Assembly (NCBI GenBank): GCA_022448245.1
Contig: JAKVCO010000007.1
Location: 62,001 to 126,000, forward strand
Source of the DNA: Paracoccaceae bacterium
GTDB lineage: Bacteria > Pseudomonadota > Alphaproteobacteria > Rhodobacterales > Rhodobacteraceae
Reading direction: 5' to 3'
DNA: 64,000 nucleotides
Part shown: in pieces, positions 8,648 to 16,092 of the stretch
Numbering within the stretch: position 1 is the stretch's first letter
Layout: every line of letters begins with the position of its first letter
Made by a program: the position numbers and the translations under genes
The notes under the pieces: generated by a model
What the model saw: the letters and a program-made list of their open reading frames with translations, nothing else
Databases searched by the model: none
What the model was told of the DNA's origin: nothing

Positions 8648-9112
8648 TCAAACCTGTAAAAAAGTGCGGTCGAGCAACGTCTGAAGGGCGTCACGATCCT
8701 CGGCAGTGAAAGCGTCGGGCGCATCACTGTCGATGTCGAAAACACCCAGAAGCGCACCGTCCCCCGCAAAGACCGGCAAGACCAACTCCGACCGCGTGCT
8801 CGATGAGCAGGCAATGTGACCCGGAAAGGCTTCCACATCAGCCACGAGCTGCGCTTCTCGCGTTCGAGCCGCTGCCCCGCAGACGCCGCGGCTGAAAGGG
8901 ATCACAAGGCATCCGTGCCCGCCCTGATAAGGGCCGATCTTCAGGAGCTCCGGCCCCACGACGCGGTAGAAGCCGGTCCAATCGAAACGCGTATCCGCGT
9001 GATGCACCTCACACGCCACGGTGGCCATCAGCGCCACCGCATCGGTTTCGCCTTCTGTCAGCGCCGCGACGCGTTTGGCGAGGTCCTCATATCCCTGCGC
9101 ACCCAAAGTCAT
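8648..9112 (-). CDS. msrC: Free methionine-(R)-sulfoxide reductase (GAF domain, fRMsr)
   Basis: 154 residues forming a single GAF domain. It reduces free L-methionine-(R)-sulfoxide in the cytoplasm, with thioredoxin as usual donor. Three cysteines lie at residues 68 (GGHGCLVIPF), 78 (RGVCGAAA) and 102 (GHIACSSSTRSE); their spacing of 10 and 24 equals that of Cys84, Cys94 and Cys118 in the E. coli enzyme, so the catalytic set appears intact. The ATG at 9112 lies 2 bp past the stop of the thiolase gene, so it is probably in its transcript; longer in-frame starts lie inside that gene. The symbol is by family; the function is well supported by the cysteine pattern. Confidence 0.88.
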   Translation of the reverse strand: MTLGAQGYEDLAKRVAALTEGETDAVALMATVACEVHHADTRFDWTGFYRVVGPELLKIGPYQGGHGCLVIPFSRGVCGAAARTREAQLVADVEAFPGHIACSSSTRSELVLPVFAGDGALLGVFDIDSDAPDAFTAEDRDALQTLLDRTFLQV

Positions 9113-9114
9113 AG

Positions 9115-10269
9115 TCAGACGAGCTCCACAGCCACTGCTGTGCCCTCGCCGCCTCCAATGCAGATGGCAGCGACCCCGCGTTTGAGCCCGCGCGCCTCGA
9201 GGGCATGCATCAGCGTCACGAGAATACGCGCGCCCGATGCACCGATCGGATGCCCCAGGGCGCAAGCACCACCGTTCACGTTCACGATGTCCCGCGGGAT
9301 GCCCATCTCGCGCATGAAGGCCATCGGCACGACCGCGAAGGCCTCGTTCACCTCCCACAAATCCACGTCTGAGACCTGCCACCCAAGCTTCTCCAAAAGC
9401 TTTTGGGCCGCGGGCACGGGCGCCGTCGTGAACCAGCCGGGCGCCTGAGCGTGGCTCGCGTGACCGAGAATGCGCGCTCGCGCGTTTGCGCTGTCAGCGC
9501 TCAGAACAAAGGCGGCGGCCCCGTCCGAGATCGAGGAGGCGTTTGCTGGGGTCACGGTGCCACCCTGGCGGAAGGCAGGTTTGAGGTGCGGGATCTTCTC
9601 GGGCCGCGCGGCGCCGGGCTGTTCGTCGATCTCGACCTGTACCTCGGACTTGCGCGTTTTGACCGCCACTGACGTCATCTCAGCCACGAAGGCGCCCGTG
9701 TTTTGCGCTTCGAGAGCCCGGGTCAGCGAGCCCAGCGCGTATTCGTCCTGCGCTTCACGCGTGAATTGAAAATGTTCGGCACAATCTTCGGCAAAGGTGC
9801 CCATCAGACGGCCTTTGTCATAGGCGTCCTCGAGCCCATCGAGGAACATCGAATCGACCGCGCCCGCATGGCCGAGGCGCGCCCCGCCGCGCATTCCCGG
9901 CAGCAGATAGGGCGCGTTCGTCATGCTCTCCATCCCACCGGCAACGATGGAGGTGGCAGACCCAAGTGCGATGGAATCAAAGGCCATCATTGCCGCTTTC
10001 ATGCCCGACCCGCACATCTTGTTGATTGTCGTCGCAGGCACGTCTTCGCCAAGGCCACCCGCAAATGCTGCTTGTCTGGCAGGCGCTTGGCCCTGTCCCG
10101 CAGGAAGAACACAGCCCATGATCATCTCATCAACTGCGGGGGATCCGGCACGCTCGAGAGCGGCCGAGATTGCTGCGCCACCGAGCTCTGCGGCCGTCGC
10201 GTTGCCAAGAGCTCCCTGAAGGCCGCCCATAGGGGTCCGCGCCGCGCCGCTGATAAAAACCTCGTTCAT
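9115..10269 (-). CDS. Acetyl-CoA acetyltransferase (thiolase family)
   Basis: 384 residues, slightly shorter than the usual 390-395. The acylated cysteine is Cys86 in NKMCGSGMKA; the catalytic histidine is in GGACALGHPIGASG and the second cysteine in AICIGGGEGTA. It condenses two acetyl-CoA to acetoacetyl-CoA or cleaves 3-ketoacyl-CoA in the cytoplasm. No phaB, bktB or fatty-acid oxidation partner is adjacent; the only co-directional neighbour is the fRMsr gene. The ATG is preceded by a clear AGGAGA ribosome site. Which chain length it prefers cannot be told from sequence. Confidence 0.9.
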   Translation of the reverse strand: MNEVFISGAARTPMGGLQGALGNATAAELGGAAISAALERAGSPAVDEMIMGCVLPAGQGQAPARQAAFAGGLGEDVPATTINKMCGSGMKAAMMAFDSIALGSATSIVAGGMESMTNAPYLLPGMRGGARLGHAGAVDSMFLDGLEDAYDKGRLMGTFAEDCAEHFQFTREAQDEYALGSLTRALEAQNTGAFVAEMTSVAVKTRKSEVQVEIDEQPGAARPEKIPHLKPAFRQGGTVTPANASSISDGAAAFVLSADSANARARILGHASHAQAPGWFTTAPVPAAQKLLEKLGWQVSDVDLWEVNEAFAVVPMAFMREMGIPRDIVNVNGGACALGHPIGASGARILVTLMHALEARGLKRGVAAICIGGGEGTAVAVELV

Positions 10270-10349
10270 GGGATTCTCCTATCGCATCCAAACGCTTTGG
10301 TAACCCTTCTTGCGTAGCGTTTGCCCGACCGGACAGGAAGGGGCCATTC

Positions 10350-10688
10350 ATGGAGTTGAGTAGTAGCGATGTTGCTGGCACGCGCGTTGTGAAGGTGATC
10401 GACACTCGGATCGACGCCGCTGTGGCCATTCAATTCAAAGATGCGATGCGTTCGGAAACCGAAGGCGGGCCCGAACGGGTCGTGCTGGATCTGTCAGATG
10501 TGGCGTTCATCGATTCGTCCGGGCTGGGCGCTGTGGTGGCGGCCAAGAAGCTTCTCAATGGCACCCATGTGTTGGAGCTTGCTGGCCTGACACCTGTCGT
10601 GGCGAAAGTCTTCAAGCTCACGCGTATGGACAGCGTTTTCGCAATCCATGCCGATGTCGCTGCGGCCGTTCCCGCGCTGGCATCGTGA
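10350..10688 (+). CDS. STAS-domain anti-sigma factor antagonist
   Basis: 112 residues comprising one STAS domain. The phosphorylatable serine motif is seen in AFIDSSGLGAVVAAKK, and the final helix region (GLTPVVAKVFKLTRMDSVF) matches SpoIIAA/RsbV-type proteins. It would bind its partner kinase unless phosphorylated on the conserved serine. The partner is the next gene, 19 bp downstream. No sigma factor or PP2C phosphatase is present in the window, so the output is unknown. Confidence 0.87.
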   Translation: MELSSSDVAGTRVVKVIDTRIDAAVAIQFKDAMRSETEGGPERVVLDLSDVAFIDSSGLGAVVAAKKLLNGTHVLELAGLTPVVAKVFKLTRMDSVFAIHADVAAAVPALAS

Positions 10689-10707
10689 CCTAGGCGGGAG
10701 GATACTG

Positions 10708-11157
10708 ATGATCGAAGTTGAAACCGGAGAACAGGCTATCTCCATTCATTTCTTGTCCGATACCTTCGAAGTGCGATCCTCACTGCAGGCGTTGATGGAT
10801 GACATGGAAGGCCGCGACTACCTCCCCGAAGAACGCGGCACGGTGGAGCTTGTGCTGGCCGAGGTGCTCAACAACGTGGCCGAGCACGCCTACGAGGAAC
10901 GCGGCGACGGCAAAATCGAACTCGATATTGACTACATCTCGGACGGGATCTCGATCCAGCTTCAGGATTTCGGCAAGCCGATGCCCAACGGCCAAACGCC
11001 TCTTGGGATGCCTGCAAATCTCGATGTGGAAGTTGGTGATTTGCCCGAAGGTGGGTTCGGCTGGTTCCTGATTGGGGAACTCGCGAAAGACCTCATGTAT
11101 GAGCGCAAGGGCGAAGCGAACCACCTGACCTTCCGCATGACCTTGGGGGAAAGCTGA
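10708..11157 (+). CDS. RsbW/SpoIIAB-like anti-sigma factor serine kinase (HATPase_c)
   Basis: 149 residues with a GHKL ATPase fold. The N-box is in ELVLAEVLNNVAEHAYEE; the G1-like segment is LQDFGKPMP and a glycine-rich lid is in LPEGGFGWFLIGEL. I start at ATG 10708, preceded by a GGGAGG site; an earlier frame start at 10648 lies inside the STAS gene. Expected role: phosphorylate the adjacent STAS protein and sequester a sigma factor or another target. With the upstream gene it forms a minimal partner-switching module. Confidence 0.87.
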   Translation: MIEVETGEQAISIHFLSDTFEVRSSLQALMDDMEGRDYLPEERGTVELVLAEVLNNVAEHAYEERGDGKIELDIDYISDGISIQLQDFGKPMPNGQTPLGMPANLDVEVGDLPEGGFGWFLIGELAKDLMYERKGEANHLTFRMTLGES

Positions 11158-11194
11158 AGCAGGGCGCCTGAGGCCTAAACGCTCCTCGGCGGTC

Positions 11195-11662
11195 TTAGAC
11201 CGCGGTCTGCGCCTCGTTCTGCCGCCAGATCCACCAATTCAGCGCCCCGGCGTAGCTGACCCAAATCAGGTAGGGCACCATCAGGAGGCCCGCGATCCAT
11301 TCCGTCGCCAAGAAGGCGACCATCGTTGCCCCCACCGCGAGCCACAGGAACCCGAGAACCACCATGGCGGCCCTTAGGCGCTTCAGCCCAAAGAAAACCG
11401 GCGACCAGAGCGTGTTCAGCGCGATTTGAAGCGCCCAGAGCGCCGTTGCGATGGCCGCACCTCCGACGAAAGCAACCCGCGCAGCGGCAACCGCCGAAGC
11501 AATGTAAAGCACACTCCACGCAAGCGGAAAGAGCCAAGGCGGCGGTGTCCAGCTGGGTTTGCGGAGGTCTTCAAAATACCACTTACCCGGCGGGAACAGA
11601 CTTCCCGTTGCGGCAGCAGCACAGCATGCCGCGAGATAGACAAGGAAGACCGTGAGGTCCAT
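11195..11662 (-). CDS. tspO: TspO/MBR-family tryptophan-rich sensory protein
   Basis: 155 residues with five predicted membrane helices and many tryptophans (PSWTPPPWLFPLAWSVLY, WALQIALNTLWSPVFF, GALNWWIW), the hallmark of TspO. In Rhodobacter the homologue sits in the outer membrane, binds tetrapyrroles and helps down-regulate pigment genes in oxygen. Here it lies 47 bp downstream of crtB on the same strand, the same crtI-crtB-tspO order as in Rhodobacter photosynthesis clusters. It closes the block on this side: crtC/crtD do not follow. Confidence 0.93.
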   Translation of the reverse strand: MDLTVFLVYLAACCAAAATGSLFPPGKWYFEDLRKPSWTPPPWLFPLAWSVLYIASAVAAARVAFVGGAAIATALWALQIALNTLWSPVFFGLKRLRAAMVVLGFLWLAVGATMVAFLATEWIAGLLMVPYLIWVSYAGALNWWIWRQNEAQTAV

Positions 11663-11709
11663 TGCGAGCTCCAGCGCCTGAAAATCGTCCCGCGATATTA
11701 GTTAGCTCG

Positions 11710-12741
11710 TCACTCTGCGGGTGCCAGCTGAGGGACCCGCGACTCAATCGCCTCGCGGGCGCGCAGTTCAGCCAATACGTCGAGCACCGCGCTCGTGCGG
11801 CTGGGCGCAGACGCGGGCGTGGCCGCCGCATCCACCAAAAACGCCACCTCGGGCAAGGGCCGCGCATAGAGCGTCGCCGGCTGCGGCATCAACATGCCGG
11901 CTGCGGAACGCATCACGGCCTGACCGACCCAGCCGAGCTTCTGACGCTTGGTCGTCACCGCTCGGTGCGAAATGGAATCGAACCCGTTGGCACGGATCTG
12001 AGACCCGATCCCAGCGTAGACCAAACGCGCCGCCGTAATGCCCGGCCGCGCGGAGCGTGGCAGCTGCGGCACGCCAGCCTCAGCACGCAGGTACAGACGA
12101 TCCGCCTCAGACAAGAGGCGCTTCACCATCCGGCGCACCTCTGGCGTGGGCAATGGGTCAGCGAGAAAGACATCTGGCTCCAACCCGGCCTCGGCGAACC
12201 AACCCCGCGGCAGGTAAATGCGGCCCATACGGGCATCTTCGCCAACGTCCCGCGCGATGTTGGTCAGCTGCATCGCAACGCCTAAATCGCACGCCCGCGC
12301 CAACGCATTGGCGTCTCGCACGCCCATCAGAACGGTCATCATCGCCCCAACAGCCGCGGCCACCCGGGCGGAATAGGCGAAGACGCCCGAGAGCGTCTGA
12401 TACTCCTTGCCAAGCGCATCCCAGGCCAGCCCCTCCAACAGGGCTTCTGGCAGGGCGCGCGGCATCTCGTGTTCTTCGACCATGGCCGCGAAGGCCCGGT
12501 CGTAAGGGGTGTTCTTCGGGCGCCCCTCGTAGGCGAGGTTCAAACGTTCCTGCAGAGACAAGACAGCGGCCGTCTCATCATCTCCTAGGTCCACGGCATC
12601 ATCCGCCAGTCGGCAAAACGCGTAAAGCGCAAGGGCTGGGTCGCGGACCCGTGCGGGAAGCAATTTCGAGGCTGTATGAAAAGACAGCGATCCATGACGG
12701 ATCGCTTCTCGGCAGGCCTCCATATCTTTGGGATCAATCAT
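11710..12741 (-). CDS. crtB: Phytoene synthase
   Basis: 343 residues from the ATG at 12741, which overlaps the crtI stop as ATGA; longer in-frame starts lie within crtI. It condenses two geranylgeranyl diphosphates to phytoene. The first aspartate-rich motif appears in YAFCRLADDAVD (residues 40-51) and the second in QLTNIARDVGEDARMGRIYLP (about 158-178), both intact. The C-terminal 40 residues are low-complexity Ala/Pro-rich, as in several roseobacter homologues. Co-transcribed with crtI from the crtA-crtI control region. Confidence 0.96.
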   Translation of the reverse strand: MIDPKDMEACREAIRHGSLSFHTASKLLPARVRDPALALYAFCRLADDAVDLGDDETAAVLSLQERLNLAYEGRPKNTPYDRAFAAMVEEHEMPRALPEALLEGLAWDALGKEYQTLSGVFAYSARVAAAVGAMMTVLMGVRDANALARACDLGVAMQLTNIARDVGEDARMGRIYLPRGWFAEAGLEPDVFLADPLPTPEVRRMVKRLLSEADRLYLRAEAGVPQLPRSARPGITAARLVYAGIGSQIRANGFDSISHRAVTTKRQKLGWVGQAVMRSAAGMLMPQPATLYARPLPEVAFLVDAAATPASAPSRTSAVLDVLAELRAREAIESRVPQLAPAE

Positions 12742-14267
12742 TCTGCAGCCATTGGTAGGGATTGCACCGCGGCGTGCGGCGCGTCGGGAATTAGCTTGGC
12801 GAGGACCTCGGCGCTGGACACAACACCCGGAACGCCTGCCCCCGGATGGGTGCCCGCTCCGGTCAGGTACAACCCCGGGATCGCGGTCACGTTGTGAGGA
12901 CGGAACCATGCGGACTGCAGGATCCGTGGTTCGAGCGAAAAGCCTGCGCCGAAGGGCGAAAGATATCGGTCGCGGAACGTCTCGGGCGTGAAGACCACCT
13001 CGGTCGACAAGTGATCCTGAAAGCCCGGGATCGTATCGTTGAGGACGCGCGCGACTTTGCGTTTGTAGGCTGCGCCTTCCTCCGCCCAATCGACGCTTTC
13101 GTGCCCTAGGTGAGGCACCGGCGACAGAGCATAGAAAGTATCCCCTCCATCAGGCGCGACAGTAGGGTCGGTCAATGCGGGGCGATGCAGATAGAGCGAC
13201 ATGTCATCGGCCAGTTTGCCCTTGATAAAGATGTCTTTCAGAAGCCCCTCGTAGCGCGGGCCCGACAGGATCGTGTGATGCCCGACGTCCGGCCACATCT
13301 CTCGCGTGCCTGACGTGCCAAAGTACCAAACGAAGAGCGACATCGACCATCGACGCGACCGGCTGGCGCGGGTCCACCCGCGAAGCTTCTGTTTGCGCAG
13401 CAAGCGCGAGTAGGTGTGACCCGCATCCGCATTCGAGACAACGAACGGCGCGCGAAGAGTTTTGCCTTCCGCGCGCACGCCACTCACACGCCCGTCGTCG
13501 CAGAGGATCTCGTCCACTTCGACACCCAGGCGCACCTCGCCTCCTTGATTTTCGATCACGCGCTTCATGGCATCGGCGATCGCTTGCACCCCGCCTTGGG
13601 CGTAGTGCACGCCGTATTCTTTCTCCAAATGACTGACGAGCGCGTACATCGACGTCACATGCATCGGGTCGCCGCCGATGAAGAGCGGGTGGAAGGACAG
13701 CGCCATGCGCAGGCGTTCGTCCGAGACCCGCTTGCGCGCGAGGCCGAGAATGGACTGATCGGCACGCAGGATTGCAAATGTCGGCAGAACCTTCAGCGTG
13801 TCCCAGAGACGATGCATAGGCTCTGCCACCATGCCCTCAAAGCCCACGACATAGCGACGGTGGGAATCTTTCAGAAAACGGCGGTAGCCTTTCACGTCAT
13901 CCGGGTTGAGCCGGGCGACCTCGGTTTCCATGATCTTGGTGTCGCCGGTGGCAAAGAAGTTCGACCCATCGGGCCAGCGGATCTCGTAGAACGGATCAAG
14001 GGGCGTCAGCTTTACATCGTCATGGAAGTTGCGCCCGCAGGCTGCCCAGAGCTTTTCATAGACTTGCGGCACCGTGACAATCGTCGGCCCCAGGTCAAAG
14101 CGGTGCCCATCCCGGGTGATCGAAGACCCTCGGCCACCCACGCGGTCGAGCTTGTCGAGCACCGTCACCTGGTAGCCTTTAGCGCCCAGACGCATGGCCG
14201 TCGCGAGCCCACCGAGACCGGCGCCGACGACGATTGCTTTGGTTGGACCCTGAACGGATGAATCCAT
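12738..14267 (-). CDS. crtI: Phytoene desaturase (CrtI-type, FAD)
   Basis: 509 residues. The FAD dinucleotide motif is VVGAGLGGLATAMRLGAKG near residues 13-31, and the carotenoid desaturase C-terminal signature is seen in LYLTGAGTHPGAGVPGV. In the spheroidene pathway it carries out three desaturations from phytoene to neurosporene; the number of steps here is inferred from co-occurrence with crtA. First gene of crtI-crtB-tspO. The ATG is preceded by an AGGA site and a PpsR-type site starts 15 bp upstream of the start codon. Confidence 0.96.
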   Translation of the reverse strand: MDSSVQGPTKAIVVGAGLGGLATAMRLGAKGYQVTVLDKLDRVGGRGSSITRDGHRFDLGPTIVTVPQVYEKLWAACGRNFHDDVKLTPLDPFYEIRWPDGSNFFATGDTKIMETEVARLNPDDVKGYRRFLKDSHRRYVVGFEGMVAEPMHRLWDTLKVLPTFAILRADQSILGLARKRVSDERLRMALSFHPLFIGGDPMHVTSMYALVSHLEKEYGVHYAQGGVQAIADAMKRVIENQGGEVRLGVEVDEILCDDGRVSGVRAEGKTLRAPFVVSNADAGHTYSRLLRKQKLRGWTRASRSRRWSMSLFVWYFGTSGTREMWPDVGHHTILSGPRYEGLLKDIFIKGKLADDMSLYLHRPALTDPTVAPDGGDTFYALSPVPHLGHESVDWAEEGAAYKRKVARVLNDTIPGFQDHLSTEVVFTPETFRDRYLSPFGAGFSLEPRILQSAWFRPHNVTAIPGLYLTGAGTHPGAGVPGVVSSAEVLAKLIPDAPHAAVQSLPMAAE

Positions 14268-14281
14268 TGGCGATTCCTGAC

Positions 14282-14299
14282 TGTCAGCTTTTATTTACA
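14282..14299. promoter_or_regulatory. PpsR/CrtJ-type operator (TGT-N12-ACA), crtI side
   Basis: TGT at 14282-14284 and ACA at 14297-14299 with exactly 12 bases between. This is the consensus of the aerobic photosynthesis repressor PpsR/CrtJ. It ends or begins 15 bp before the crtI ATG, within the 113-bp crtI-crtA intergenic space. Confidence 0.8.
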
Positions 14300-14347
14300 T
14301 GTATCGCATGGATTAGACGTGATTGTCTTCCCAAATTTCCATATGTG

Positions 14348-14365
14348 TGTCATGATAAACTGACA
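14348..14365. promoter_or_regulatory. PpsR/CrtJ-type operator (TGT-N12-ACA), crtA side
   Basis: TGT at 14348-14350 and ACA at 14363-14365, again 12 bases apart, ending 15 bp before the crtA ATG. With the other site, 66 bp away start to start, it gives one repressor box next to each divergent gene, as expected for cooperative PpsR binding. Confidence 0.8.
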
Positions 14366-14380
14366 ACTTCGGGAATCCGC

Positions 14381-15091
14381 ATGACCCAAACCGTCTCACT
14401 GTCCTTCTTCCGGTTTTCTGGACCGGGGTCCAAGCTCTGGGCCTTTACGATGATGGGCGTGTCTCGGATTCTATTGCCACGGGTGCCGGACGTGGGCTTT
14501 TGGAAGCTTTGCGGATCAGGCACGGGCGAGGGTTTTACACCGGTGCCCAATACCGCCGTCTACGCTGTGCTCTGCACATGGCCAGACGCCGAAACCGCCA
14601 AGACGCGTGTGGAAGGCGAAAAGTTCTTCGAACGCTACCGTCGCAGGGCTGTTGAGAGCTGGACAGTCTACCTCACGCCCACGCAATCGCGCGGAAACTG
14701 GGCCGGCAAGCAACCCTTCGAGACCTCAGAGGAGCCACCCGAAGGCCCGCTGGCCGCGCTTACCCGCGCCACCATAAAGCCAAGCGTTTTGATGAAATTC
14801 TGGGGTCGCGTGCCCGATATCTCCAAGCGCATCGGTCTTGATGAAAACGTAGCTTTCAAGATCGGCATTGGTGAGGTTCCGTGGTTCCACCAAGTCACTT
14901 TTTCCATCTGGCCCTCTTCCCGCGCCATGGCAGAATTTGCCCGCAAAGACGGCCCCCATGCGCAAGCCATCCGCGCCGTGCGCGAGGGCGCTTGGTTCCG
15001 GGAGGAACTCTACGCCCGTTTCGCCGTCACCGGTGAACACGGCGCCTGGGAAGGCCAAAGCCCGCTCGAAAAACTCAAGGATATGCCATGA
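14381..15091 (+). CDS. crtA: Spheroidene monooxygenase
   Basis: 236 residues from the ATG at 14381; the frame is open back to 14234 but that would overlap crtI and the operator. CrtA inserts the keto group that converts spheroidene to spheroidenone in oxygen. Recognisable segments are SLSFFRFSG, MGVSRILLPRVPDVGFWKL, the GTGEGFTPVPNTAVYAVLC stretch, and the C-terminal WFREELYARFAVTGEHGAW. First gene of crtA-bchI-bchD-bchO; the stop overlaps the bchI start as ATGA. Its presence predicts pink keto-carotenoids typical of aerobic phototrophic roseobacters. Confidence 0.95.
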   Translation: MTQTVSLSFFRFSGPGSKLWAFTMMGVSRILLPRVPDVGFWKLCGSGTGEGFTPVPNTAVYAVLCTWPDAETAKTRVEGEKFFERYRRRAVESWTVYLTPTQSRGNWAGKQPFETSEEPPEGPLAALTRATIKPSVLMKFWGRVPDISKRIGLDENVAFKIGIGEVPWFHQVTFSIWPSSRAMAEFARKDGPHAQAIRAVREGAWFREELYARFAVTGEHGAWEGQSPLEKLKDMP

Positions 15092-16092
15092 CTGCATTCC
15101 CTTTCTCCGCCATCGTCGGACAAGACGAAATGAAACGCGCGATGGTGCTGACGGCCATCGAACCCGCCATCGGCGGCGTTTTGGTCTTCGGCGACCGCGG
15201 CACAGGTAAATCGACCGCCGTGCGCGGGCTCGCAGCGCTTCTGCCGCAAATCACGGCGGTGCCGGGCTGCCCGGTGAATTCTGCCGCCTACGAGGATTGC
15301 CCGGATTGGGCCGAGGTGCCCGAGGCCGATCCGGTGGAGACGGCGACACCCGTAATCGACCTGCCCCTTGGCGCAACCGAAGACCGCGTGACTGGTGCGC
15401 TCGACATCGAAAAGGCGCTGACGCAGGGCAAGAAAGCGTTTCAGGCCGGGCTCCTTGCCAAGGCCAACCGCGGGTACCTCTACATCGATGAGGTGAACTT
15501 GCTCGAAGATCACATCGTCGATCTGCTGCTTGATGTGGCGCAGTCTGGTGAAAACGTGGTGGAGCGTGAGGGCATGTCTATCCGCCACCCCGCGCGTTTC
15601 GTGCTCGTGGGCTCCGGCAACCCGGAAGAGGGCGAACTGCGTCCGCAACTTCTCGACCGTTTCGGGCTCAGCGTGGACGTGTCATCGCCCAAGGACATCA
15701 AGACCCGCATCGAGGTGATCGCCCGCCGCGATGCGTTTGAGCGGGACGCCCCTGCCTTCCTCGACGCATGGGCCGATGAGGACGCCGCCATCCGCGGTCG
15801 CATCCTCGCGGCGCGCACGATCCTGCCCCAAGTCATCACCCCGCCATCCGTGCTTGAACGCTGTGCAGAGCTCTGCCTCGCCCTCGGTTCCGATGGTCTG
15901 CGTGGAGAGCTGACGCTGCTCAAAGCAGGCCGCGCGTTGGCGGCATGGCGCGGGCAGAAACGCATGAATGAGAGCCATATCGCCGATGTCGCGCCTATGG
16001 CGCTGCGCCACCGTCTGCGCCGCGATCCGCTCGATGAGGCTGGCTCGGACACCCGCGTCACTCGGGTGGTCGAAGAGGTTCTGGGCGCGTGA
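15088..16092 (+). CDS. bchI: Magnesium chelatase ATPase subunit I
   Basis: 334-residue AAA+ ATPase. Walker A is GDRGTGKS at residues 35-42, and Walker B with its following helix is YLYIDEVNLLEDHIVDLLLD. The GSGNPEEGELRPQLLDRFG segment contains sensor 1 and the arginine finger region. BchI hexamers drive Mg insertion into protoporphyrin IX by BchH together with BchD. It overlaps crtA upstream and bchD downstream by 4 nt each, so the three are translationally coupled. Confidence 0.97.
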   Translation: MTAFPFSAIVGQDEMKRAMVLTAIEPAIGGVLVFGDRGTGKSTAVRGLAALLPQITAVPGCPVNSAAYEDCPDWAEVPEADPVETATPVIDLPLGATEDRVTGALDIEKALTQGKKAFQAGLLAKANRGYLYIDEVNLLEDHIVDLLLDVAQSGENVVEREGMSIRHPARFVLVGSGNPEEGELRPQLLDRFGLSVDVSSPKDIKTRIEVIARRDAFERDAPAFLDAWADEDAAIRGRILAARTILPQVITPPSVLERCAELCLALGSDGLRGELTLLKAGRALAAWRGQKRMNESHIADVAPMALRHRLRRDPLDEAGSDTRVTRVVEEVLGA

